Made by a program: the position numbers and the translations under genes. DNA of 64,000 nucleotides from CAZLXG01 sp964563585. GTDB lineage: Bacteria; Bacteroidota; Bacteroidia; Flavobacteriales; Flavobacteriaceae. The notes beneath the pieces were generated by a model, which saw only the letters and a list, made by a program, of their open reading frames with translations, was not told the origin of the DNA and did not search any database. Positions within the stretch are counted from its first letter, which is position 1. Each line of letters starts with the position of its first letter. Where the stretch lies: positions 1 through 64,000 of the forward strand of contig CAZLXG010000001.1 of assembly GCA_964563585.1 (NCBI GenBank), written 5' to 3'. Shown one piece after another: positions 6,232 through 14,850 of this stretch.

Positions 6232-8337
6232 CTAAAACTTCAATGTTGCCCCAATTAAAAAATTACGTGTAGCTTGAGGAAAATAATAAACATATCCATA
6301 CCCATAATCTACTCCATTAGAAGCATACTTTTTATTAAAAAAATTATTTATTAAGGCACTAAACTCAATAATTTTTATAAGTTTATTTGGTTTAATAGTA
6401 TAATTAAAGTTTAAATCACTCACAAAATAACTGTCTAGTTTAGAATTTTCGTTGTCAATATTTGCCATGTATTGTTCGCCTACATATTTAGATAGTAATG
6501 AAAATTGTAAATTTTCTGTTGGTGAATAATTTAAAATATTACCCACCACAACATTTGGTGAAAATGCAATATTTGTATCTCCTAAAGCTAAGATTGCTCC
6601 ACTTGACTCGTCTGTTGTTATGAAATCTTTATTTTTATTAGAACTGAATGCTATGCTTGGCTGTACACTAAACTTATTCGAAAGCTTAATTTTTGCATCA
6701 ACTTCTAATCCAAAACGATAACTATTACCAATGTTTGCTCTAATTGGAGAACCGACTAAATCTAAGGCTCCTGTTAATACTAACTGATCTTTATATTTCA
6801 TATAATACAAGTTAGAATTTACGCTGATTTTTTCATTTTTAACGCGCCAACCTAACTCAAAATCATTTAATGTTTCTGGTCTTGGATTTCCGTTTTCGTA
6901 ATCTGTTCTATTAGGCTCTCTATTTGCTCTTGCATAAGATAAATACAAGTTATTGTTATCATTTAAAATATAAGTAATTCCTGCCTTTGGATTAAAGAAA
7001 GAAAACGAATCATCAACAATATCAAAATCTCCAATGGCCTCGTAGTTTACCTTTCTAATTTGAATATCTCCAAAAACACTCAACTTATCATTTACATTAT
7101 ACTTTGCTTTTGTAAATAGATTGAAATCTGTTTTGTTGCCATAGTTATCGTAAAAACGTTCTCTAATTTCGCTATCGCTTGCGTATTGAGCCCAAATCAC
7201 TTCCCCAAAATGATCACCTTCATATTTATTCCAAGCACCTCCAAATGTTAAGTTGAAATCTAAATTATTGTTATAATTTAATGAAAATGTAGTTCCATAA
7301 AAATCATTATCTAACCATTTTCTTTGAATAATATCAGTAACATCTATTGTTTCTCCTCCAATTAATATAGGTGTAAAACCATAATCTGCAAAGTCGCGAT
7401 CTGCTTTATATTGCTCATAATAACCTCGTCCATACGTATAATGTACAGCTATATTTGTAGACCAGTTGTCGTTTAATCTTTGATTCCAAAGTAATTGATA
7501 ATGATCTTGATTATAATAGTCTACTTCATTATCATATGTATAAGGATTTTGTCTTCTATCTTCCTTTAACTCATCGGCAGTTAAACCATACCAAGCTTGG
7601 TATGTTTCTTCAAAACCACCGAAAACCAATGCCTTTATTAAGGTGTTATCATCAACATAAGATGCTTGTAAAAAATAAGACGTTAAATCTGAAAATGCTC
7701 TATCTACATAGCCGTCAGATTTGATTTTTGATAAACGTCCTGCTATTTCAAAATGCTTATTTAATTTTCCTGTACTGAATTTTAAAGTATGTTTTCTTGT
7801 GCCATAAGACCCAAAAGAATTGCTTATTTCTGCGCTTGCTTCTTCCGACACAGCATCAGTTAACAGGTTTAAACTTGCACCAAAGGCACCTGCTCCATTT
7901 ATTGATGTTCCAACACCACGTTGCAATTGTAAGCTCTCCACCGAAGATGCAAAATCGGGTAAATCTACCCAATACGTTCCCATAGATTCCGCATCGTTAT
8001 AAGGAATTCCATTAATGGTAACATTTACTCGTGTAGCATCACTACCACGAACTCTAATACTGGTGTAACCAACTCCTGCGCCAGCATCTGTTGTAATTAC
8101 AACATTTGGCATAAAATTCATTAAAACAGGAATGTCTTGACCTAAATTGCGCTTTGCAATTTCTTTCTTGGTTAAATTAGAATGTGTTACCGGAGAAATC
8201 GCGTCTACACGAATTGCTTTTATTAAAACTTCGTCTAGTGTTTCAATTTTTGCTTTTGCTGAATCTTGTTGTTTTTCTTGTGCGTTTGCACTGACCGATA
8301 ACACTAATAGTGTTAAAAAAAGAAATAAATTTTTCAT
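6232..8337 (-). CDS. TonB-dependent outer-membrane receptor, probably for thiamine
   Basis: A 701-residue outer-membrane receptor that imports its ligand with TonB energy. After a signal peptide ending near ANA (residues 1-19), a TonB-box-like ETLDEVLIKAIRV region leads into the plug domain (about 45-160; NLGQDIPVLMNFMPNVV, TSIRVRGSDATRVNVTINGI). A 22-strand type barrel follows, ending in the aromatic ATLKF. A TPP riboswitch precedes the gene, so thiamine or a precursor is the likely cargo; this rests on the known association of such riboswitches with Bacteroidetes receptors. Its own promoter lies between arfB and the riboswitch. Confidence 0.92.
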   Translation of the reverse strand: MKNLFLFLTLLVLSVSANAQEKQQDSAKAKIETLDEVLIKAIRVDAISPVTHSNLTKKEIAKRNLGQDIPVLMNFMPNVVITTDAGAGVGYTSIRVRGSDATRVNVTINGIPYNDAESMGTYWVDLPDFASSVESLQLQRGVGTSINGAGAFGASLNLLTDAVSEEASAEISNSFGSYGTRKHTLKFSTGKLNKHFEIAGRLSKIKSDGYVDRAFSDLTSYFLQASYVDDNTLIKALVFGGFEETYQAWYGLTADELKEDRRQNPYTYDNEVDYYNQDHYQLLWNQRLNDNWSTNIAVHYTYGRGYYEQYKADRDFADYGFTPILIGGETIDVTDIIQRKWLDNDFYGTTFSLNYNNNLDFNLTFGGAWNKYEGDHFGEVIWAQYASDSEIRERFYDNYGNKTDFNLFTKAKYNVNDKLSVFGDIQIRKVNYEAIGDFDIVDDSFSFFNPKAGITYILNDNNNLYLSYARANREPNRTDYENGNPRPETLNDFELGWRVKNEKISVNSNLYYMKYKDQLVLTGALDLVGSPIRANIGNSYRFGLEVDAKIKLSNKFSVQPSIAFSSNKNKDFITTDESSGAILALGDTNIAFSPNVVVGNILNYSPTENLQFSLLSKYVGEQYMANIDNENSKLDSYFVSDLNFNYTIKPNKLIKIIEFSALINNFFNKKYASNGVDYGYGYVYYFPQATRNFLIGATLKF

Positions 8338-8410
8338 ACGATTATATTATAATCGAATAAAAAGAGGTAATTATTCTTTATTATTATTAATTAAATTTTT
8401 GAAGTAATAT

Positions 8411-8453
8411 CGAGAGATTGCCACGTTGTTTTATAAAACTCCTCGCAATGACG
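8411..8453 (-). repeat. Dispersed repeat (CGTCATTGCGAGGAG family) in the riboswitch leader
   Basis: On the minus strand it begins CGTCATTGCGAGGAG and ends CGTGGCAATCTC. It shares both ends with copies at 14675-14732, 14782-14831, 27410-27453 and 27521-27557. It lies between the TPP aptamer and the receptor start codon. Confidence 0.7.
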
Positions 8454-8463
8454 ATAAAAATTC

Positions 8464-8535
8464 ATTTCCCTAAACAGCATTACCTGTTCTAGGTTCATTG
8501 GGTATGATCTCAGCCGATAATAGGCACCCCTTTTT
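8464..8535 (-). promoter_or_regulatory. TPP (THI-box) riboswitch aptamer
   Basis: Read on the minus strand the region has the conserved THI-element blocks in order: AGGGGTGCC, GGCTGAGATCATACCC, GAACCT, ACAGGTAATGCTG and TAGGGAA. These are the hallmark segments of the TPP aptamer, with the helix closed by GGGGTG and the distal GGGA. It regulates the TonB receptor gene starting 127 bases downstream. The expression platform is not obvious because a dispersed repeat fills much of the space. Confidence 0.93.
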
Positions 8536-8546
8536 TGAGAACGGTA

Positions 8547-8554
8547 CAAATGTA
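8547..8554 (-). promoter_or_regulatory. -7 box for the riboswitch and TonB receptor transcript
   Basis: TACATTTG on the minus strand matches the TAnnTTTG consensus. It sits about 12 bases before the aptamer, so transcription would begin just upstream of the riboswitch. No clear TTTG element is seen at the -33 distance. Confidence 0.55.
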
Positions 8555-8574
8555 TAACACAATTATGGATTATT

Positions 8575-8982
8575 TTAATCTAAATTTGGTTTTTTTCTAT
8601 TCGTTTTTTTATCAGATAGTTTACGCTTACTTTTTAAACGTTTTCTAATAACTGCTTTTGGAATTTTAGTGCGAATACGTCTTTTAGGAATAATTAATCC
8701 GTTAGTTATTAATACTAAAAAGCGTTTTATAACAAGTTCTTTGTTTTTATGCTGACTACGACTTTCACCACATTGCAACATTAAAACACCTGTTTTTGTT
8801 AACCTATGTTGAAGTTTTAATAAAAGACGTTCTTTTTGAGTTTCGCTGAAAACCTGAGAAACTGATAAATTAAAAGCTAATTCTACTTTTGACGATACTT
8901 TATTTACATGTTGTCCACCACTGCCAGAACTTCTTACAGCTTTAAATGTTACTTCTTTTAGTAATGCTTCTTTGTTAAACAT
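8575..8982 (-). CDS. arfB: Alternative ribosome-rescue factor, peptidyl-tRNA hydrolase ArfB
   Basis: Rescues ribosomes stalled without a stop codon by hydrolysing peptidyl-tRNA. The 135 residues fit the ArfB family. The catalytic GGQ loop is visible at residues 22-24 in SSGSGGQHVNKV, and the C-terminus is a strongly basic tail (KRLKSKRKLSDKKTNRKKP) that would lie in the mRNA channel. The start ATG overlaps the stop of the upstream kinase-DUF4301 gene as TAATG, so the two are translationally coupled. It is the last gene of the operon that starts at 13285. Confidence 0.93.
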   Translation of the reverse strand: MFNKEALLKEVTFKAVRSSGSGGQHVNKVSSKVELAFNLSVSQVFSETQKERLLLKLQHRLTKTGVLMLQCGESRSQHKNKELVIKRFLVLITNGLIIPKRRIRTKIPKAVIRKRLKSKRKLSDKKTNRKKPNLD

Positions 8983-11102
8983 TATTCTACTTGATGCGCT
9001 GGTTTTAGTAAATCGTTTACCGTTTTTACAGGATTAAATGTAATTAAAGGAATTTCAACAAAAATAGAATTCCAATCTGCCATACTGCCATTCCATAATC
9101 CAGGGAGTTCTAGTGCTTTTATCACCGTTCCATTTTGAGATTTCAAAGTTATAAATGCTGCTTTATGGTCTACATATTCCTCAAGATTAAATGCTTCATC
9201 TTTATAGTTTTTTATGCCACAAACTAAATCGGTTGGATTAAAATGTGTCGCATTTGTTGTTATTTCAGCTTGATTTTTGTTATCAATATCTATTTGAGCA
9301 AATTCAATAATTTGTAATGAAGTGTTTCCGTTTTCATCTTTTACACAAAATGGTCCGCCACCAGGCTCTCCTTCATTTTTAACCATACCGCAAACACGAA
9401 TTGGTCGATCTAACTTTTCCTTTAAATATTCAATTTTATTTTCTTTTGAATTATTTTGAAACGCATCAGCAATTACAACATTCATTCTATTTGATAAAAA
9501 TTGAGCAATTTCATTTAAGTCATTTTCATTCAAATTACCGTTATCTATTTGATGTAAATAATTAAACGCCTGTTCTTGAATTTCTAACAAAATTCCAGCC
9601 ATCATTTTTTTATACCTAGAAACTTTATTACTAATGTTTGACACTACTATGTTATCAATGTTTTTTATAAAAACAATATCGCTATCAAGTGTATTTAAAT
9701 TCTCAATTAAAGCACCATGACCAGACGGGCGAAACAATAATTTGCCGTTTTCATCTCTATACAATTCGTCTTTTGATGTTATCGCAATAGTATCAGTCGA
9801 TTTATTTTGATATGAAAAAGACACATTGAATTTGATATTAGCTTCTGCTTCAACATCTAATTGAATAGTATTTAATTCATTTTTAAATTCATCTGTATGT
9901 GTATCCGAAATAGTGAAATGTAAATTTGCTTTTTGATTCGAAGACGCATAAAAAGCAGCTTCAAATAAATGTTCTTTAAATGGTGTATAAACTCCATCTT
10001 TATATTGATGAAATGGTAATAACCCTTTTGGATTTGCACTCAAATTCAATCGGTTTTTATCAATTATTGTTTTAACAAATTCTACTAATTTTTCATCATC
10101 AGATAATGCATCATAATTAGGAACAAATTGCTGAACCTTATTAATTACAACTTCATAAAAAGGCGATTTTTTTAAACCATCTACAAATACTTTTATGTCT
10201 TTATTGTTATGCTTTTTAAGATAAGCATCAAGGCTTTCTTCGTTTACATTATACGTATTTATAAACTGAAATAAAAACTTAAACATACGTGTTGCTGCAC
10301 CAGAAGCTGGCACAAATTTTACAATATTTATAGTGTCTCGTTTAGCTTCATAATGATTTATAAACTCTTGTTCTTCTTGCTCGCTTAGTTTAAGAATACC
10401 TTCTCCAATTGTGGCAGCAGCAATTAAATTTGAATACGACATACCTGTTTTAATCAAATCTATTTGTGCATTAACTTTTTCAATAGTTAATCCGTTTTCC
10501 TGTATTTGTTGTAGGTCTTTTTCTGTAAACATTATTTTTTCATTCTTAATTAACGCATCAATATGTTTTATAGCTAAGTCTAAACGTTCTTTTTTGCTTC
10601 CTTTAAGTAAAACATAAGGTCTTTTATTTTCTATTAAAGCTGTTTCAAAAGCTTTAAACATCTGCTCTCTTTCCTCTGGTTTGTCGCGTAAATCGTCAGC
10701 TTCCCAAGGTGTATCAATATAGGTTAAAAAATATAAATCATATGTGTTTTCTAATGCATATTTTTCAAGAATCGGGTCGCAACTTCCTATATAATATGCT
10801 TCAGAGTACACTTTGGTTTCTAACAAATCGGTATCGCAAATTAAAACGGTATCTGTTTTTTTAGCTGATTTGTTTTCAAGCTTCATTTGGCCTTTGGCAA
10901 TTGGCAACAAATCATCTGACTCACAGGTTTTACGCTCATTATTCCATTTAGCCTGCAAATATTCTCGTGCATATTCTGGCACCCAAATAGAATTATAATG
11001 GCGTGCCAACTGGCAAGAAAGTGTTGTTTTTCCAGTAGATTCTGGACCAAACAAAACGACTTTTATACAGTTTGAAGGTTCTTGTTTATACTTTTTCTCC
11101 AT
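8982..11102 (-). CDS. NadR-like small-molecule kinase fused to a DUF4301 domain
   Basis: A 706-residue protein with two parts. Residues 1-190 are a P-loop kinase resembling the C-terminal ribosylnicotinamide kinase domain of NadR: Walker A GPESTGKTT (19-27), then PEYAREYL and DTDLLETKVYS. Residues 191-706 are a DUF4301 domain containing FVPASGAATRMFKFLF and FRPSGHGALIENL, a nucleotidyltransferase-like signature of unproved function. Met191 sits exactly where a separate DUF4301 protein would begin, and one base fewer in the preceding A6 run would split the gene (see findings). The gene overlaps the transporter gene by 40 bases. Context suggests phosphorylation of imported thiamine or nicotinamide riboside. 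Confidence 0.85.
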   Translation of the reverse strand: MEKKYKQEPSNCIKVVLFGPESTGKTTLSCQLARHYNSIWVPEYAREYLQAKWNNERKTCESDDLLPIAKGQMKLENKSAKKTDTVLICDTDLLETKVYSEAYYIGSCDPILEKYALENTYDLYFLTYIDTPWEADDLRDKPEEREQMFKAFETALIENKRPYVLLKGSKKERLDLAIKHIDALIKNEKIMFTEKDLQQIQENGLTIEKVNAQIDLIKTGMSYSNLIAAATIGEGILKLSEQEEQEFINHYEAKRDTINIVKFVPASGAATRMFKFLFQFINTYNVNEESLDAYLKKHNNKDIKVFVDGLKKSPFYEVVINKVQQFVPNYDALSDDEKLVEFVKTIIDKNRLNLSANPKGLLPFHQYKDGVYTPFKEHLFEAAFYASSNQKANLHFTISDTHTDEFKNELNTIQLDVEAEANIKFNVSFSYQNKSTDTIAITSKDELYRDENGKLLFRPSGHGALIENLNTLDSDIVFIKNIDNIVVSNISNKVSRYKKMMAGILLEIQEQAFNYLHQIDNGNLNENDLNEIAQFLSNRMNVVIADAFQNNSKENKIEYLKEKLDRPIRVCGMVKNEGEPGGGPFCVKDENGNTSLQIIEFAQIDIDNKNQAEITTNATHFNPTDLVCGIKNYKDEAFNLEEYVDHKAAFITLKSQNGTVIKALELPGLWNGSMADWNSIFVEIPLITFNPVKTVNDLLKPAHQVE

Positions 11103-11695
11103 GCTAAATATCCAAATATTGCTATTACTGTAAATCCTAAATATTGAAAACTTGTAAATGTAAATCCTTTATAAAAATATAAAGGAACAGAAATAATATC
11201 TCCAATAATCCAAAAAATCCAATTTTCTATTTTACGTCTTGCCATAAGCCACATACCAACAAAAAAGATAGCCGTTGTAATGGTATCTGCATACGCAACC
11301 CAACTCGTCCATTTATCGAATATGTTATAAACTATATACACAAACAGTAGTGTTGTGAAAAATATGGCAATACTAATTTTTTTCTCTTTTGAAGTTGTTA
11401 CTGAAATTGGAGTAACATGAGAATCATCTACTTTACGAGTCCAAATATACCAACCATAAACACTCATAATAAAATAATATCCATTAATCATCATGTCACC
11501 CAACAACTCCCATTTTAAAAGTAAATACACAAAAATAACGGTGCTAATCATTCCTGTGGGAAACACCCAAATTTTGTTTTGTTTAGAATACCAAACAGAA
11601 AGAAACCCAAAAATAACCGCTACTATTTCAAGTACAATATCTATAGTTTCATATTCTGAATACTGACCAAAAAAAAAATCAAAAATGTGGCTCAT
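11063..11695 (-). CDS. PnuC/PnuT-type vitamin transporter
   Basis: Inner-membrane facilitator of 210 residues with about seven hydrophobic helices, a length and pattern typical of PnuC. Family features include the GWYIWTRK segment near residue 84, ENWIFWIIGDIISVPLYFYKG (about 157-177) and YLAWRK near the end. PnuC members carry nicotinamide riboside, while PnuT members carry thiamine. The gene next upstream encodes a thiamine-binding protein and a TPP riboswitch lies nearby, so thiamine is the likelier substrate. However, the downstream NadR-like kinase would also fit nicotinamide riboside. It overlaps its neighbours by 17 and 40 bases, showing tight coupling. Confidence 0.85.
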   Translation of the reverse strand: MSHIFDFFFGQYSEYETIDIVLEIVAVIFGFLSVWYSKQNKIWVFPTGMISTVIFVYLLLKWELLGDMMINGYYFIMSVYGWYIWTRKVDDSHVTPISVTTSKEKKISIAIFFTTLLFVYIVYNIFDKWTSWVAYADTITTAIFFVGMWLMARRKIENWIFWIIGDIISVPLYFYKGFTFTSFQYLGFTVIAIFGYLAWRKSINKNLQTV

Positions 11696-11939
11696 AATCG
11701 TGTCTATCAGATTTTACAATTTTCATATAAAGCAACCCTTTTTCTATAAGTTCAAAGGCTTCTTTAATTTCTGTTGTTAGTAGTTTCATTACCTCATCAT
11801 AATCGCCATAAACTTGTGTGCTTAATGGGTTTTCTAAAACCTCTAAATTTGAAGCTCTTAATTTTTTTATAAAATGAATGATGGCTGGCTCAAAGTCATC
11901 TTGCAATGGTGTTAATGTTAATTCTACTGATATTTTCAT
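11679..11939 (-). CDS. Thiamine-binding protein (DUF77/YkoF-like)
   Basis: An 86-residue cytoplasmic protein with the ferredoxin-like fold pattern of the MTH1187/YkoF thiamine-binding family. The segment STQVYGDYDEVMKLL (residues about 45-59) is the family's most recognisable stretch, preceded by ISVELTLTPL and FIKKLRASNLEV and followed by YMKIVKSD. It lies two bases after the GGGP synthase stop and overlaps the transporter gene by 17 bases. A thiamine binder in front of a PnuC-type carrier is the main argument that this operon handles thiamine. Confidence 0.82.
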   Translation of the reverse strand: MKISVELTLTPLQDDFEPAIIHFIKKLRASNLEVLENPLSTQVYGDYDEVMKLLTTEIKEAFELIEKGLLYMKIVKSDRHDYEPHF

Positions 11940-11941
11940 TC

Positions 11942-12658
11942 TTATTTTTTTAGTTCATCAAAAAACGATTCATCATCTTCAAAAGCAGTTCCTATAACAA
12001 CCAAATCTGCTCCAAAACTATAAGCTTCATTTAATTGTATTTTACTTCTAATACCACCTCCAACAATTAATGGAATTTGTATTTCTTCTTTTACTGCTTT
12101 AATTATATTATTAGAAATTGGATTTATAGCTCCACTTCCTGCTTCTAAATATATTAATTTCATACCTAATAATTCGCCTGCTTTTGCAACATCAACTATC
12201 TGTTGAATGCTATTTCTAGATATTGGTTGTGTTTGTGTTACTCTTTGTACATCTGTTTCTTTTCCACTTTCAATCAGCACATATCCTGTCGAAATAACTT
12301 CTAAAGTTATTTCTTTTAACACTGAAACAGCCTCAACATGTTTCCCAATTAAATACTCGGGATTTCTACCAGAAATCAATGATAAAAACAATAATGCATC
12401 TGCTTTATTTGTAATTTGAGTAACATCGCCAGGAAATAAAACTATTGGTAATTCTGTATGTTTTTTAATTTGAGAAACTAAAATATCTGTTGCATCATCA
12501 TCAACTGTACTACCGCCAACAAAAATATGAGTTGTAATAGATGTATTTATTTTTTCAATAAAACCAGAAACATTTTCAATCGTCATTTTATCAGGGTCGA
12601 TTAAAACTGCGAGTAACTTTTTATTTGAGGATTTTATGTTGTTATAAATACTATTCAT
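11942..12658 (-). CDS. Geranylgeranylglyceryl/heptaprenylglyceryl phosphate synthase family protein
   Basis: A TIM-barrel prenyltransferase of 238 residues that joins a polyprenyl diphosphate to glycerol-1-phosphate, making an archaeal-type ether lipid precursor. Visible features are LLAVLIDPDK near the N-terminus, HIFVGGSTVDDD, VLFPGDVTQIT, LIYLEAGSGA and the phosphate-binding LIVGGGIRS. Bacteroidetes homologues of this enzyme are known, although the lipid they make is not a bulk membrane component. It begins one base after the PPTase stop, in the same operon. Prenyl chain length cannot be told reliably from sequence. Confidence 0.9.
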   Translation of the reverse strand: MNSIYNNIKSSNKKLLAVLIDPDKMTIENVSGFIEKINTSITTHIFVGGSTVDDDATDILVSQIKKHTELPIVLFPGDVTQITNKADALLFLSLISGRNPEYLIGKHVEAVSVLKEITLEVISTGYVLIESGKETDVQRVTQTQPISRNSIQQIVDVAKAGELLGMKLIYLEAGSGAINPISNNIIKAVKEEIQIPLIVGGGIRSKIQLNEAYSFGADLVVIGTAFEDDESFFDELKK

Positions 12659-13285
12659 TTAAGATATGGCATAAGCACAAGTAAAATCTTCAAACTCTAA
12701 AAAGTGAATATTATAACGATGTTTTTTAGTTTTATAATCAATCCAAGCAACTGTTTTATCATCATTTTCCGAAAAAGGAATTACCAAACAATGTTTTTTA
12801 AAACTTAATCCTGGAGTTGCGAACAATTTATAAAGTGATTCTTTAACACACCAAATAGTAGTTAATTTCTTTATATAATCTGAATCATTTTCATTTAAAT
12901 AATTAAATTCATAATCAATAAACTTATAAGCTATAATGGTTATTTTATCACGTTGTTTTTCAACATCAATTCCCACAATTAAATCACTTACTATAACTGC
13001 CGAAAAATTAAACGAATGTGTTATAGAAATTTGTTTACCATCTTTTAAATGCGGTTTTCCATTTTCATCATAAAACAAATCGGCATCGGTATAACCAAAT
13101 TCAGCCAACAAATGGCGAACACTTAAAAACCCGCGTTGGTGCAATTCACTTTTCATACCTAAAACGCGCTCTAAACTTTCAGGATTCAATATAATTGACT
13201 GAATCAAATCACTATAAGATTCTGAAATCTTCCAGATTTTAACAGTAGTTTGTGAATTTGGGCTTATTGTTTTGTATAATGGCAT
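12659..13285 (-). CDS. 4'-phosphopantetheinyl transferase superfamily protein
   Basis: Transfers the phosphopantetheine arm of CoA to carrier proteins. The 208 residues carry the two Sfp-type signatures: GIDVEKQRDKI (residues about 112-122), with the Mg-binding Asp and Glu, and WCVKESLYK (about 147-155). The QISITHSF motif near 86-93 is the CoA-binding part. It is the first gene of the six-gene minus-strand operon and is divergent from ahcY. No carrier-protein or synthase gene lies close by, so the partner is unknown. Confidence 0.92.
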   Translation of the reverse strand: MPLYKTISPNSQTTVKIWKISESYSDLIQSIILNPESLERVLGMKSELHQRGFLSVRHLLAEFGYTDADLFYDENGKPHLKDGKQISITHSFNFSAVIVSDLIVGIDVEKQRDKITIIAYKFIDYEFNYLNENDSDYIKKLTTIWCVKESLYKLFATPGLSFKKHCLVIPFSENDDKTVAWIDYKTKKHRYNIHFLEFEDFTCAYAIS

Positions 13286-13308
13286 TTATATTTCTCAGAC
13301 TTATTACG

Positions 13309-13316
13309 TAACTTTG
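13309..13316 (+). promoter_or_regulatory. -7 box of ahcY
   Basis: TAACTTTG matches the TAnnTTTG consensus 36 bases before the ahcY ATG. No convincing TTTG is seen about 20 bases upstream. Confidence 0.5.
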
Positions 13317-13351
13317 CGGTCACATTTTTTGATACAAACAAATATACTAAT

Positions 13352-14668
13352 ATGAGCACAAAAACTGTTGCCTACGTACCTAATAAAGTAAAAGATATAT
13401 CGCTTGCAGCTTGGGGAAGAAAAGAAATTGAATTAGCTGAAGCTGAAATGCCTGGATTAATGAGTCTTCGTGCTGAATACGGAAATTCACAACCTTTAAA
13501 AGGTGCACGAATTACAGGCTGTTTACACATGACGATTCAAACTGCGGTTTTAATTGAAACATTACAAGCACTTGGCGCAGAAGTTACTTGGAGTTCTTGT
13601 AACATTTTCTCAACACAAGACCAAGCTGCTGCTGCAATTGCTGCCGCTGGAACTGCTGTGTATGCTTGGAAAGATATGACAGAAGAAGAATTTGATTGGT
13701 GTATTGAGCAAACACTTTTCTTTGGAGAAGACAGAAAACCATTAAATCTAATTTTAGATGATGGCGGCGATTTAACCAACATGGTTTTAGATAAATACCC
13801 AGAATTAGCTTCAGGAATTAATGGTTTATCTGAAGAAACAACAACAGGAGTTCACCGTTTATACGAACGTGTAAAAAATGGAACACTACCTATGCCAGCA
13901 ATAAATGTTAACGATTCGGTTACAAAATCTAAATTCGATAATAAATATGGTTGTCGCGAAAGTGCAGTAGATGCTATTCGTCGTGCAACAGATATCATGT
14001 TAGCCGGAAAACGTGTAGTTGTTTGTGGTTATGGCGATGTAGGTAAAGGTACAGCAGCCTCTTTTAGTGGTGCTGGAAGTATAGTAACTGTAACTGAAAT
14101 TGACCCAATTTGTGCTTTACAAGCTGCAATGGATGGTTTTGAAGTGAAGAAATTAGAAACTGTAGTTGGTAATGCAGATATTGTTATTACAACTACTGGA
14201 AATAAAGATATTATTCAAGGCCGTCATTTCGAAGCGATGAAAGACAAGATTATTGTATGTAATATCGGGCATTTTGATAACGAAATAGATATGGCTTGGT
14301 TAAACAATAACCATGGTCAAACTAAAGACACTATTAAGCCTCAAGTAGACAAATACACAATTGATGGTAAAGACATTATTATACTTGCCGAAGGTCGTTT
14401 AGTAAATCTTGGTTGCGCAACAGGACATCCCAGTTTTGTAATGAGTAACTCGTTTACAAACCAAACCTTAGCTCAAATCGAGCTTTGGACTAATGCTAAT
14501 GCTTACAAAAACGACGTGTATATGTTACCAAAATCGTTAGACGAAAAAGTAGCAAAACTGCATTTAGCAAAAATTGGTGTAGAGCTTACCGAGCTTCGCG
14601 AAGACCAAGCAAGCTACATTGGTGTAACTGTAAATGGACCATATAAGCCAGAGCATTACAGATACTAA
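13352..14668 (+). CDS. ahcY: Adenosylhomocysteinase
   Basis: Hydrolyses S-adenosylhomocysteine to adenosine and homocysteine, clearing the inhibitory product of methyl transfer. The 438 residues are full length. Motifs in order are LKGARITGCLHMTIQTAVLIE, DDGGDLTN, the NAD-binding VVVCGYGDVGKGTA (about residues 222-235), NIGHFDNEID and the C-terminal PYKPEHYRY, whose Lys and Tyr contact NAD of the adjacent subunit. It stands alone, with a terminator at 14748. Identification is secure. Confidence 0.98.
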   Translation: MSTKTVAYVPNKVKDISLAAWGRKEIELAEAEMPGLMSLRAEYGNSQPLKGARITGCLHMTIQTAVLIETLQALGAEVTWSSCNIFSTQDQAAAAIAAAGTAVYAWKDMTEEEFDWCIEQTLFFGEDRKPLNLILDDGGDLTNMVLDKYPELASGINGLSEETTTGVHRLYERVKNGTLPMPAINVNDSVTKSKFDNKYGCRESAVDAIRRATDIMLAGKRVVVCGYGDVGKGTAASFSGAGSIVTVTEIDPICALQAAMDGFEVKKLETVVGNADIVITTTGNKDIIQGRHFEAMKDKIIVCNIGHFDNEIDMAWLNNNHGQTKDTIKPQVDKYTIDGKDIIILAEGRLVNLGCATGHPSFVMSNSFTNQTLAQIELWTNANAYKNDVYMLPKSLDEKVAKLHLAKIGVELTELREDQASYIGVTVNGPYKPEHYRY

Positions 14669-14674
14669 TTGAAA

Positions 14675-14732
14675 CATCGTTGCGAGGAGTAAGCAGAGTT
14701 TATACTGAGCGTAGTCGAAGTGTTGCAATCTT
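14675..14732 (+). repeat. Dispersed repeat, CATTGCGAGGAG family (diverged copy)
   Basis: Begins CATCGTTGCGAGGAG and ends GTTGCAATCTT, with a GAGCGTAGTCGAAG core that also recalls the TCGACTGCGCTC family. It lies directly after ahcY. Confidence 0.6.
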
Positions 14733-14747
14733 TTCAATAAAAACTAA

Positions 14748-14775
14748 AAATCCCAAGCAGTAATGTTTGGGATTT
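14748..14775. terminator. ahcY terminator
   Basis: AAATCCCAA pairs with TTGGGATTT around a loop of about ten bases, followed by CTTTT on the plus strand. Confidence 0.75.
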
Positions 14776-14781
14776 CTTTTA

Positions 14782-14831
14782 ACGTCATTGTGAGGAGTTC
14801 CGATAATTATCTGATAACGTGACAATCTGCC
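14782..14831 (+). repeat. Dispersed repeat, CGTCATTGCGAGGAG family
   Basis: Begins AACGTCATTGTGAGGAG and ends CGTGACAATCTGCC. It is close to the copy at 27521-27557, which also ends AATCTGCC. Confidence 0.7.
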
Positions 14832-14850
14832 TAATTGTAATCTTTATCAT

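Noticed and set aside
8147..8407. Plus-strand frame of 86 codons opposite the TonB receptor start
   Set aside because: It is antisense to the signal peptide and plug region of a clear gene and ends in the A/T-rich leader. Composition is explained by the opposite strand.
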